Source: Treponema sp.
GTDB taxonomy: Bacteria; Spirochaetota; Spirochaetia; Treponematales; Treponemataceae
Direction of reading: 5' to 3'
NCBI GenBank assembly: GCA_017446265.1
Contig: JAFSRD010000004.1
Span: 78,098 to 142,097 of the forward strand
DNA length: 64,000 nucleotides
Of the stretch, positions 29,901-36,727 are shown piece by piece. The position numbers and the translations under genes were made by a program. Each line of letters begins with the position of its first letter. Position 1 is the stretch's first letter. The notes beneath the pieces were generated by a model. That model was not told the DNA's origin and ran no database searches. It saw only the letters and a list, made by a program, of their open reading frames with translations.

Positions 29901-30068
29901 TTCAGCAGCATCAGCTGAATAGATAATGTCAAACCACGTTGTCTGTACAATTCGTATATCTTTTTCACCCCACATAACGCCATCGGCAGCGCATACAGGA
30001 ACATATGCGGCATTCAAAAGAAATGCGCATATTAATACCGCGAAAAAATTATCGTTTGCATTTTTCAT
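26904..30068 (-). CDS. Exported zinc peptidase fused to a predicted outer-membrane beta-barrel
   Basis: 1054 aa. Signal peptide (residues 1-28, cleavage near VCAAD), then a gluzincin-type peptidase domain with HELTH at 131-135 and a third ligand Glu in RTEGVA (residue 170). The middle (about 300-650) has repeated strand patterns and reads like a TolB/WD40-type propeller. The last 350 residues have alternating hydrophobic strands and end in FSFSASY, an aromatic-terminated beta-signal typical of outer-membrane barrels. It is probably a cell-surface or periplasmic peptidase anchored by its own barrel. GAAGAG lies upstream of the ATG at 30068; GTG/ATG starts further up are less likely. Monocistronic. 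Confidence 0.75.
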   Translation of the reverse strand: MKNANDNFFAVLICAFLLNAAYVPVCAADGVMWGEKDIRIVQTTWFDIIYSADAAESAAHLAEHADAIYDDVCAWLEIEQWKRFPVVITPAQDEFNAYYSPAAYDHIVMYDTPVINKIAVASDDFLMTFRHELTHAVTYNIKNEGVKKLGRIFGDVINPAFLFITRSRTEGVAVSSESAHGEGRLNDSYSLQMVRQAKLENSFPSHADVYGSRDIYPYDTNYYFGASFESWLQKTFGMKKYAQFWYKCVNLQTIHPTIAFKAVYGMSEKDAWRKFKESIDVPAVSANPLESDSYGDYFLYRRSLRNKLRKKTDAALTPGALTNSSASFSNENTHGARYSQLSSSDAGFSYVDEAAGSLYVSAWSSNGTYARSKKLFTVPNQTRIALSRDGKYAAVSVMSERHAVPKSEVRVYSVQSHSWHTLKETGLRDAAIITVGRTHYVAAIKTKSQNCALVVYKLLENSRGTRVNAAVLVAQKLFPRGDVAFTPSDAADGEIVYTNKSARGWSIQLYSLVDGSTAAYGVPVERMVIRTASLADNGAGKTLVFSWAAPDTMPRFGKLLINKNHNADGSVLWCLQTDDVSGGVYNPVLLKTGVLAYAGNFFRDAKLLVANSEKILMETFAVRAEDVQTEHEQSSAMAGAQAENTDSALSEMPPLTMPSVSLEALASSKKYNPFKYYSRGIFLPAGSARTYTYGYTQNASLFSDALSGIIPSASGDFNPRVLPFGVTYASTNPWSSAIVQLSGGYSLYSNSGAIETTFSSGTATSLFSYTITDQVEFDRHGFKQTFHAVALSSMVPVGKFSKFTFSNVTNIFAGRQDLLSHPDSWRVFGALENDNLTNRFRAIAKFSVGYTTMHRTGAGTYEYGGISFATSYTAHYASAFGSALSWRNFTQDLSATLTARSPRLLPYACKHDFTYNFPFVISASIFPNDTVFWRHDAQVILFAGEVQKALPLIYVNRYAVRASYGGAFIHTATSRDVSSWNFLNAPTFFAMMFSGAMRYYDSVALHASLTLTPNFGFAATPLLRFSIVTGVRYHLHKRAYEKPFSFEFSFSASY

Positions 30069-30128
30069 TACAACTCTTCCCAATAGTGCATATTTTGCAA
30101 GTCTCGCAACTTGCCTCCAAATTAATAA

Positions 30129-31046
30129 TCATCTACAATTATTAAATTTGAACATCTCGCGTTTTGCAGCACGCAATGCCCGACGCTCAGCCTGCCACAC
30201 TGGTTCAGCAGGACGGAAATCACCACGCTTTACATACGCACACCACTCAAGCGGCTCGTTTATCTCAAAGCACATGTGTTTTCCCGTTGCAGGATGCACA
30301 AATTCAAGCAATTTCGCATGGAGCCCCAGCCTGCCGAATGGGTCTGTCCGCGCGCGATAGTTCTCGTCTCCTGCAATAGTATACCCTTTTGACGCAAGAT
30401 GTGCACGTATCTGATTTTTCTTGCCTGTCTCAAGACTTAACTCAAAAAGCGTATGCGTTGGTCCACGCTCAATTATCCTATAATGCGTAATCGCTGGCAC
30501 TGTCCTGAAGCGCGGCTCGCCCGTAGAGAAATCAAGATGCCTTTCATAAATAGATTTATTTTTGCTCGCCACTTTAAACTTTTGTGCTTTTGGCGAAGGC
30601 TTGTCTCCCGCTTTCGGCACAAACCCAATATTATATGCATTATATGCAATCGGTGAATCTATAATGCCTGCATCAGCAAGCTGCTCGCCAAATCCGTTTT
30701 CGGAAATAGCGCGATACAATCGCTCTTTAACAACTGACTGCCATGAGCGCATGAGCATCTTTTGCATGTATTCAGTAAGTGCAAATATCATTACTCCTGA
30801 AGTGTCGCGGTCAAGACGATGCACCACAAATGGTCGGTGATGCGCTGCATACGTTCCCTTCTTGCGCATAAGGCGGCCAAGCACGCCAACTGCTGTGCGC
30901 GCTTTGCTTCCCGGATACGGAACGGTGAGCATCCCTGACGGTTTGTTAATGACAACGATATGCGTGTCTTCATACAGAATGTCGAGCTTATTGCACTCAA
31001 AATCAACTTTGCGCTCCGTACTTGCCTGCATGCCAATCTTTTCCAT
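30129..31046 (-). CDS. RluA-family pseudouridine synthase
   Basis: 305 aa. The catalytic motif HRLDRDTSG is at residues 76-84 with D79 as nucleophile, preceded by INKPSGM and followed by GKKNQIRAHLAS and a LHAKLLEFVHP block. It isomerises uridine to pseudouridine in rRNA or tRNA. There is no S4 domain at the N-terminus, so it is a compact RluA/RluC/RluD relative; which target it modifies cannot be told. A good AAGAGG ribosome-binding site precedes the ATG. Confidence 0.9.
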   Translation of the reverse strand: MEKIGMQASTERKVDFECNKLDILYEDTHIVVINKPSGMLTVPYPGSKARTAVGVLGRLMRKKGTYAAHHRPFVVHRLDRDTSGVMIFALTEYMQKMLMRSWQSVVKERLYRAISENGFGEQLADAGIIDSPIAYNAYNIGFVPKAGDKPSPKAQKFKVASKNKSIYERHLDFSTGEPRFRTVPAITHYRIIERGPTHTLFELSLETGKKNQIRAHLASKGYTIAGDENYRARTDPFGRLGLHAKLLEFVHPATGKHMCFEINEPLEWCAYVKRGDFRPAEPVWQAERRALRAAKREMFKFNNCR

Positions 31047-31289
31047 TTTGTTACCTCTTGTCCATTTCTTAAATAATAATTAATAATTCTCCATAAAAAA
31101 CATTCTCCACGTTCCAGCAATAAAACAGCAGTCTCAAGAGTTGCTGAAGCAACGCGCGCCTCTTTAACAACACCATTTTCTTCTTGTTTGCATTCATTGC
31201 TAGTCCCTACTACTATAATAACAAAATTTTTATAAAAAGTAACAACAAATATAAAATTATTAACTCATTTTATTTCTCAAAAAAATATA
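31047..31289. other. Non-coding AT-rich region upstream of the pseudouridine synthase gene
   Basis: Part of the 367-bp gap 31047-31413. It holds the 5' region of the pseudouridine synthase gene and AT-rich sequence with repeated ATTAATAAT tracts. No conserved ORF or RNA was seen; the two hairpins at 31290 and 31369 are listed separately. Confidence 0.5.
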
Positions 31290-31309
31290 CCTCGCCGCTT
31301 GCGGCGAGG
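31290..31309 (-). terminator. GC-rich hairpin, possible second terminator of hsp20
   Basis: Perfect 9-bp stem (CCTCGCCGC / GCGGCGAGG) with a TT loop. On the minus strand it is followed by TATATTTTTTT, so it can terminate leftward transcripts. It lies about 60 nt beyond the stronger hsp20 terminator at 31369-31407. Confidence 0.6.
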
Positions 31310-31368
31310 TTGTCGATTGATAGCGTCAAGATTTGTTCGCACTTTTGTTCATAAAAAACAAAAAATGA

Positions 31369-31407
31369 GGCTGTCCTTGATGAAGTTTGAAAACTTCCAG
31401 GACAGCC
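31369..31407 (-). terminator. Rho-independent terminator of hsp20
   Basis: Two-part stem: outer arms GGCTGTCC (31369-31376) and GGACAGCC (31400-31407), inner arms GAAGTTT / AAACTTC, with an asymmetric bulge. On the minus strand it is followed by a T-rich run (31352-31366) just after the hsp20 stop at 31414. Confidence 0.85.
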
Positions 31408-31413
31408 CCAGCG

Positions 31414-31848
31414 TTATGCGGCTGTAATAGCAATTCGTTTGGGAGCGGCAAGCTCCTTGCGCGGAATGCTTACGGTGAGCACGCCGTTTTTGAACGACGC
31501 TGCAACATGCTCGCCGTTTACATCATCAGGGAGCGTAAAGCGTCGCGTAAACTCGCTCACGCGACGTTCACGGATAAGATACTTGCCTGCATCTTTCTTT
31601 GCTTTTTTATCGCTCTTTTCCTCCGTGCTTTCCTCGTGATGTGAAGAAATCGTGAGCACATTGTGGTCAAGCTCCACATTCACATCATTTTCACTCATGC
31701 CAGGCAAATCCATGTGCATGGTGTATGCATCTTTTTCCTCTTTTACGTCAACTTTCGGCATCGCAAATGAAGTGCCAAAATCCCAATCACGCACGACATC
31801 GCACAACGCGTTGTCAAAAAAGTTGTTGAACAGTGCCAATTCTGTCAT
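31414..31848 (-). CDS. hsp20: Small heat-shock protein Hsp20 (alpha-crystallin family)
   Basis: 144 aa. ATP-independent holdase chaperone, cytoplasmic. The alpha-crystallin domain spans about residues 30-130: it starts at PKVDVKEEKDAYTMHMDLPGM and ends at the characteristic FKNGVLTVSIPR motif (the G-V-L signature), with a short IAI-type C-terminal extension (KRIAITAA). A lysine/glutamate-rich insert between strands (residues 73-90) is longer than usual. Strong GGAGG ribosome-binding site. A well-formed terminator follows, and a sigma-54-like promoter lies about 100 nt upstream, so this gene is monocistronic. Confidence 0.95.
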   Translation of the reverse strand: MTELALFNNFFDNALCDVVRDWDFGTSFAMPKVDVKEEKDAYTMHMDLPGMSENDVNVELDHNVLTISSHHEESTEEKSDKKAKKDAGKYLIRERRVSEFTRRFTLPDDVNGEHVAASFKNGVLTVSIPRKELAAPKRIAITAA

Positions 31849-31949
31849 ACTAAACCTCCATAGGTGTTATGTGCTGTTTGTAAAGTTCATGCAGTTTGCA
31901 CAGCTATCTCGTAGCTGCACGCTTGCACATAGCTTTCGATTTAATTTGT

Positions 31950-31966
31950 TGCAACTTTTATGCCAA
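31950..31966 (-). promoter_or_regulatory. Sigma-54 (-24/-12) like promoter of hsp20
   Basis: Minus-strand TTGGCATAAAAGTTGCA fits the sigma-54 consensus YTGGCACGRNNNTTGCW except at two positions, with GG and GC in the required 10-bp spacing. It would start transcription near 31939, leaving a leader of about 90 nt. The same stretch could be read as a weaker sigma-70 element (TTGGCA - 17 nt - TAAATC). Confidence 0.5.
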
Positions 31967-32194
31967 GTTTGTATTTTTTAAGTGAAATATGTAAAATTCG
32001 CTCAATTATGTGATACATAACAGTATATTGCCATTTATCACATAATTTAATGTAAAATTGCGGCGTAAAAAATACAATGTGTCAAATTTATACATAAAAA
32101 TAGTGTCAAAATGATACATTTTTACAGCACGTCTTCTGCTACATAACAGTGTAAAAGCGCGAAGCGGACAGAGCGTTGAGTTTTTGAGTGCAAT
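31967..32194. other. AT-rich non-coding region with inverted repeat
   Basis: No convincing gene. It contains a perfect 10-bp inverted repeat (TTATGTGATA at 32006-32015 and TATCACATAA at 32036-32045) with a 20-nt spacer, and repeated ACATAACAGT words at about 32015 and 32142. Perhaps an operator or a divergent regulatory region; nothing else is supportable. Confidence 0.4.
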
Positions 32195-32224
32195 TTGACA
32201 TGATGCTTATATGTATAAATAATT

Positions 32225-32422
32225 TTGGAGGTAAAAAATTATGAAGAAAGAGCGGAACGAGAAGCATTCGTGCTCAAGGAAAACGGCAAAATGCTTGCGA
32301 TTGCTTTTATCCACAATGCAAACGCATATAAAATTACAACAGACGCAAAAGGCGTTTTGAATACAGAAAGCAGTTTCCAGATTGCGCCTGTATGCGGCAG
32401 TTTGCGCACATGCATACTATAG
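32225..32422 (+). pseudogene. Short remnant ORF with frameshifted start
   Basis: A strong GGAGG (32227-32231) and ATG at 32241 open a frame of only 37 codons, while the neighbouring frame continues much further (AEREAFVLKENGKMLAIAF to residue 65) but begins only with TTG inside the ribosome-binding site. Together they look like one small coding region with a frame slip near the start. A TTGACA at 32195-32200 may serve as its -35. The product is not recognised, and it could also be a coincidence of good signals. Confidence 0.35.
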
Positions 32423-32428
32423 TGACTA

Positions 32429-32457
32429 TAGACATAATCTGCATACGTATGTATAAT
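32429..32457 (+). promoter_or_regulatory. Promoter of the FMN-binding lipoprotein gene
   Basis: TAGACA at 32429-32434, a 17-nt spacer and a perfect TATAAT at 32452-32457, followed by a leader of about 110 nt to the ATG at 32576. Seen directly. Confidence 0.6.
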
Positions 32458-32575
32458 ACTTAAAATTATAGAGAAAATGGTAAAATCCTTACAGGAAATA
32501 TACCAAATACAAAAAGCACGATGACGATTCGCAATGGAGTTTTAGCGACGTCAAAGTTTTAAGGAGTACGGCACT

Positions 32576-33547
32576 ATGAAAAACGCGATATGGGCGGTTG
32601 TTTGTCTTAATGCGTTGCTGGTTGTTGGCTGCGGTGGCAAAACGTATACTGCAACAACAAAAGGATATGGCGGAGACGTTACCGTAGAACTTGCTGTGAG
32701 CGGCAAAAAAATCACTGCGGTAAAAATTACGGGAGACAAAGAAACGCCTGGCATTGGCGAAAAAGCGGTAATGCAGCTGCCCGACATTATTTTGAAAGCA
32801 CAATCGTGGGAAGTTGATGCTGTGTCAGGTGCAACGATTACATCTACGTCAATAAAAAAAGCAGCAAAAGAGGCAATGCAGCAGGCAGGTCTTCTTGCAT
32901 CTGCAAATCCATGCGATGATGCAGGCGGAACTATCACGCTTGAGAGCATCAACAGATATTTGAACGAAAGCGCAGACATGGGGGAAGGCAGCATTGCAAA
33001 TGTCGTTGCAGTCATCCCGATTGAGCATATAAACGGACCGCGCGAAGAGCATGATTTTTACGCATTCGTCAATTTCAAATACAAGTCTCGCAATTTTATC
33101 AAATATCAGGTGACGTATTTGTCATGCACGTGCCGCAGCGCAGAAGTAAACTACTGGTCAACTGCGTATGTGGAGATGACGCTGCCAAAAAGCAAAAATA
33201 TTGAAGATGCTGCAATCAAATACCTGTCGTTTGACTACGATTCAGACGGAAACTATCTTGCAGGTTTCTGGGGCGACTCAAATCCTACGCCTGCCGGTGC
33301 AACATATGAAGATTTCAAACGCGAGTACATTCCGTTTTTTATCAACAAAGATTGCAAATATCTGAAGACATTGAGCACATCAGATGACATTGCGCCCGAA
33401 GATTACAGCGCAGGCGAAGGCAGAGCGTCGTACCGCGTGGACAGCTTCACAGGCTCGTCAGTGTCTACGAACAACATGATTCGCATGCTCAACGCGTTGT
33501 TCGACTATCACGCGACAGATGAATTTTTCGCTGGAAATAAAGCGTAA
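32576..33547 (+). CDS. FMN-binding lipoprotein with a C-terminal CxC domain
   Basis: 323 aa. Signal peptide with lipobox LVVGC (Cys19), then an FMN_bind domain (about residues 22-105) with the flavinylation motif DAVSGATITS; Thr87 is the expected site for covalent FMN. The remaining 200 residues form a separate domain with the motif YLSCTCRSAEVNYW (Cys184, Cys186) and a conserved-looking GFWGDSNPTPAGATYEDFK segment; I cannot name it. The protein is probably anchored outside the inner membrane and carries electrons. Strong AAGGAG ribosome-binding site. Next come a rhodanese lipoprotein (28 bp) and apbE, the enzyme that would attach the FMN. Confidence 0.85.
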   Translation: MKNAIWAVVCLNALLVVGCGGKTYTATTKGYGGDVTVELAVSGKKITAVKITGDKETPGIGEKAVMQLPDIILKAQSWEVDAVSGATITSTSIKKAAKEAMQQAGLLASANPCDDAGGTITLESINRYLNESADMGEGSIANVVAVIPIEHINGPREEHDFYAFVNFKYKSRNFIKYQVTYLSCTCRSAEVNYWSTAYVEMTLPKSKNIEDAAIKYLSFDYDSDGNYLAGFWGDSNPTPAGATYEDFKREYIPFFINKDCKYLKTLSTSDDIAPEDYSAGEGRASYRVDSFTGSSVSTNNMIRMLNALFDYHATDEFFAGNKA

Positions 33548-33575
33548 AAATAATTATTCCAAATTGGAGGAAATC

Positions 33576-34202
33576 ATGAGAAAATTATTAGTGGCATTTT
33601 TTATGCTCCCTTTGCTTGTTGCCTGTATGGCAAGCAAACCAACCGCTATGGCTCCGTCGGCGCCTGCGCAAAAAGCACTCCCTGCTCCTACAGATATGTC
33701 GAAAGCAGAAGCAAACGACAATCCGTTTGCAGCTGCTGCTTCGTCAATCAACGTGTCAAACTTGTTTGAGTACCTTGGACGAGACGATGTGTTCTACATT
33801 GATTTGCGCGATTTTGGCGACTACCAGAAGAAACACTTGCGCAACTTTGAATGCGTGCCATTCTTTGCGTACATCTACGACAAGGCGGCCCACACAGATG
33901 CATCAAAAGTACAGCTATACGGCGGGGAAACAAAATCTCCTGTTCCTATTTACGCAGAATCAGACGATTTGCTTGAAGTGCTCATTCCAAAAGACAAGAC
34001 TGTTTTCTTGATGTGTCAGAGCGGCGGACGCGTTGCAATGTGCATGCAGATTCTTGAAGCGCGCGGCTGGGACATGTCAAAAATTTACAATGTCGGCGGC
34101 ATGGGGCAGTATACAGCAAGCCAATATGCAGACTACACAGTAAACGCGCCTGAGTTCGGAGTCAATGCTGCATATACCATTAATGATGTAACACGCAACT
34201 AA
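33576..34202 (+). CDS. Rhodanese-like lipoprotein (with active-site Cys)
   Basis: 208 aa. Short signal peptide with lipobox LLVAC, an Ala/Pro-rich linker, then a rhodanese domain with DLRDFGDYQKKHL and the active-site loop CQSGGR (Cys147), followed by YNVGGM. Rhodanese domains carry sulfur as a persulfide; here outside the cytoplasm. Strong GGAGG 5 nt before the ATG and 28 bp after the FMN lipoprotein: same operon. A terminator follows at 34223-34254. A paralogue without the catalytic Cys lies at 36711-37460. Confidence 0.85.
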   Translation: MRKLLVAFFMLPLLVACMASKPTAMAPSAPAQKALPAPTDMSKAEANDNPFAAAASSINVSNLFEYLGRDDVFYIDLRDFGDYQKKHLRNFECVPFFAYIYDKAAHTDASKVQLYGGETKSPVPIYAESDDLLEVLIPKDKTVFLMCQSGGRVAMCMQILEARGWDMSKIYNVGGMGQYTASQYADYTVNAPEFGVNAAYTINDVTRN

Positions 34203-34222
34203 TTTGCAAACCCACTGCTACA

Positions 34223-34260
34223 ATCTGCCGCAACTACTATAAACTGCGGCAGATTTTTTT
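34223..34260 (+). terminator. Rho-independent terminator of the FMN-lipoprotein/rhodanese operon
   Basis: 10-bp perfect stem (34223-34232 with 34245-34254, arms around CTGCCGCA / TGCGGCAG), 12-nt loop, followed by a run of seven T (34254-34260). It lies 21 bp after the rhodanese stop codon. Confidence 0.9.
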
Positions 34261-34298
34261 ATATCTAATGTATCGCAATCGGGTACATTCCTTTATTT

Positions 34299-34381
34299 CG
34301 ACGCAAGCGTCGGGGTATACGCCAGTCGCATAAGCGACGAGTCAAATAATTTCCTTACAGTTTGTAGCACGAAGTGCTACA
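34299..34381. repeat. Cluster of three short perfect hairpins
   Basis: Within 83 bp: CGACGC-AA-GCGTCG (34299-34312), GTCGC-ATAA-GCGAC (34325-34338) and TGTAGCAC-GAA-GTGCTACA (34363-34381). None has a T-run. They fill the gap between the operon terminator and apbE. Confidence 0.6.
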
Positions 34382-34425
34382 TTGAACCCTCCGCACAAAT
34401 CAACATGCAAATGAACGGCATTCAT

Positions 34426-34454
34426 TTGCAGTTTTTAGCGCAGTGCGGTATAGT
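34426..34454 (+). promoter_or_regulatory. Promoter of apbE, placed for leaderless transcription
   Basis: TTGCAG at 34426-34431, a 17-nt spacer and TATAGT at 34449-34454, ending 7 nt before the apbE ATG at 34462. Transcription would start at or next to the start codon; there is no Shine-Dalgarno. Confidence 0.55.
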
Positions 34455-34461
34455 ATATGCA

Positions 34462-35775
34462 ATGAAATTGTTTCACTCAATGCGCTCATGGCTCGTGCAT
34501 GCTCCAACACGTGCGGTACGTTTATTGATTTTTCTTGCGCTTTCACTCTGCGCCTGTTCGCAAAACAGGCGTGATTCGCAAACCGCGCAGCAAACAACAG
34601 CACACCGTGCAATGCAGTCAACCGTACAGCCGTCAGAGCACAATGAACACCTCCGCCGTACGAATCAAAATGTACGTATATGCGCATCTGTTCCAACAAT
34701 TGAAGACGAGTATATTCCGCTCTTTCACACAAATGTGTTTATCCGCACGGACGATGACGCGCTTGCGGACAGCATTGAACGAGAGCTTGCACGCATGCAC
34801 AAACTGTTTGATGCTCATCACTATTACTACGATGATGAAAGTGAGGGCGTGCTCAAAAATCTAAAAATTGTAAATGAGTACATTGCACAGAGTAAAAGCA
34901 TACATGCTGGCGACGAGTTTGCCGCACTGCTTTCAGATGCCATAAGCCTGATGCGTTTGACGCGCGGCACTTTCAATATTTTTCTTGCTCCTGTTTCCGC
35001 GCTGTATGCGGGAAAGTTTTCTTCGTTCCCGATTGAGCAAAGCGACCCTGACGCGCGCGCCATTGAAGAAGCGTTACGCCGTGCTTTGAATGCAGACGAA
35101 GCGGCAGAATGCATTGCAATAAAAGACGGCGAACTTTCGTTCTTTCCACGTGCAACGCGGCAAACGGAAACTCACGTTGCAGATAGTGGCGCCTGCTTGG
35201 GCTACGTGCTTGACTTTGGCGGAATAGCAAAAGGAGCTGCCGCGCGCAAAATCAGCATGCTGCATCCCACAAGTTCATTTCTTTTGAGCATAGGAAGCAG
35301 CACAATCGTTTCGCACGGCAGAACACACCGCATCGGCGTTGCATCTCCTTACTACAAAACACTTGCGCTTTTTCAAATCGACTTGCCAAGCGGCATGGCG
35401 ATTTCAACATCGGGGGCAACGAACAGCTACTACATGCTCGCAGACTGCCCAAACACTATCAGATGCCACATACTCGACCCGCGCACCGGCTACAGTAACG
35501 ACTGGTGGTGGTCTGTCATAGTTGCAAGCGACAACGCGCTCGTCTCCGATGCGGTGAGCACTGCGCTTTTTAACGTGAACGATGAGGCAGAAATTGCAGC
35601 AATTATCGCAGACACAAAAGCGATGTACAGTTGCAAACTTGAAGCGTGTTTTGTAAAAGACGAAAATCGAAAAGAAAAAACAGTGTCGCTTGTGATGACG
35701 CGCGGCTTTGCTCCCTACGTGTATGGAGAATACACCGGCATAGGCATTGCTAAAACCAGAATGTTGGAATTTTAG
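34462..35775 (+). CDS. apbE: FAD:protein FMN transferase (ApbE), lipoprotein
   Basis: 437 aa. Moves FMN from FAD to a Thr or Ser of exported proteins. Signal peptide with lipobox SLCAC, then a low-complexity linker to about residue 85, then the ApbE domain: FNIFLAPVSALY, LDFGGIAKGAAARKI, STSGATNSYYM and the metal-binding CHILDPRTGYS. The linker before the domain is longer than usual. Start at ATG 34462; the -10 box ends 7 nt upstream and there is no ribosome-binding site. It lies next to an FMN_bind lipoprotein, its likely substrate, and the FMN_bind reductase at 44.1 kb is a second one. Confidence 0.92.
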   Translation: MKLFHSMRSWLVHAPTRAVRLLIFLALSLCACSQNRRDSQTAQQTTAHRAMQSTVQPSEHNEHLRRTNQNVRICASVPTIEDEYIPLFHTNVFIRTDDDALADSIERELARMHKLFDAHHYYYDDESEGVLKNLKIVNEYIAQSKSIHAGDEFAALLSDAISLMRLTRGTFNIFLAPVSALYAGKFSSFPIEQSDPDARAIEEALRRALNADEAAECIAIKDGELSFFPRATRQTETHVADSGACLGYVLDFGGIAKGAAARKISMLHPTSSFLLSIGSSTIVSHGRTHRIGVASPYYKTLALFQIDLPSGMAISTSGATNSYYMLADCPNTIRCHILDPRTGYSNDWWWSVIVASDNALVSDAVSTALFNVNDEAEIAAIIADTKAMYSCKLEACFVKDENRKEKTVSLVMTRGFAPYVYGEYTGIGIAKTRMLEF

Positions 35776-36058
35776 ATGGAGCATCTAAAGAACGGACACG
35801 GGAAACTGTTCTGACGATTTTTGGCAAATGCCATAAGATGAAACGGACATGCAATGGGCTTTTCACTCAAAAAAATGTCAGCGCGAATTTTGTCCAGACG
35901 TGTAGCGCGCATGCACTGCTAGTCTTATTATGTATTAACGGATGTGTTTAAAAAATTGATTTCCGTGAAAAGCTATTTAATGCGTACAGTGTCAATACAG
36001 TTGACAAGAACTGTTGCAACAGTTTAGAATAATAATATTTAATTTTTAAGGAGCTCCT

Positions 36059-36727
36059 ATGTTGTTACGAGTAAAAAATGCAAGCTCTGTTATATCATAT
36101 AAAAATTTGCGGCGTATTATTGGCATATTAGGCATATTGTTGCCGCTAGTATGCTATCTTGATGGCATTTTATTCGCGTCTATACCATTGCAACCCTCAA
36201 TCAGTGCATATTACTACACTAACGCAAGAGATTTTTTTGTAGGTTTGCTAGTTGCGGTTGGGCTGTTTTTACTAACGTATAAAGGGTACGAAACCATAGA
36301 CATAGTTATTTCAACGGCAACAGGCATAGCAGGTATCGGAATTGCAGCCTTTCCCTGCATACCGCCAGAGGACATACTTATAAAAACAGGAATATTTCAA
36401 TTGCCGTCAAATATTTCAAATGTCATACATCTGATATGTGCAATAATTTTCTTTTTGTTGTTGGCAGTCAATTCGATATTTATATTTACGCTGACAGACA
36501 AAACAAAGCCGCAGACAGCAAACAAAAAGAAAAGAAATCTTATCTATATCATATGCGGCTGCGTCATTCTTGCAATGATGTTGTTTTTATTAATTATCAC
36601 GCTCAAGCCCAATCTGATACAATTTACAGGCATTGTATTTGTGCTTGAAAGCATCTGTCTTGTTGCTTTCGGCATATCTTGGCTTGTAAAAGGCGAAACA
36701 ATATTTAAAGATGCAAAAAAATATTAA
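36059..36727 (+). CDS. Polytopic membrane protein (DUF998-like)
   Basis: 222 aa with six predicted membrane helices. The segment QPSISAYYYTNARDFFVGLLVAVGL resembles a widespread but unnamed bacterial membrane family distantly similar to DUF998; no catalytic motif is evident. A near-perfect AAGGAGCTCCT precedes the ATG. The gene overlaps the next rhodanese-like lipoprotein by up to 17 nt, so the two are a translation-coupled pair; together they may form a membrane module with the neighbouring flavin genes. Function unknown. Confidence 0.75.
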   Translation: MLLRVKNASSVISYKNLRRIIGILGILLPLVCYLDGILFASIPLQPSISAYYYTNARDFFVGLLVAVGLFLLTYKGYETIDIVISTATGIAGIGIAAFPCIPPEDILIKTGIFQLPSNISNVIHLICAIIFFLLLAVNSIFIFTLTDKTKPQTANKKKRNLIYIICGCVILAMMLFLLIITLKPNLIQFTGIVFVLESICLVAFGISWLVKGETIFKDAKKY

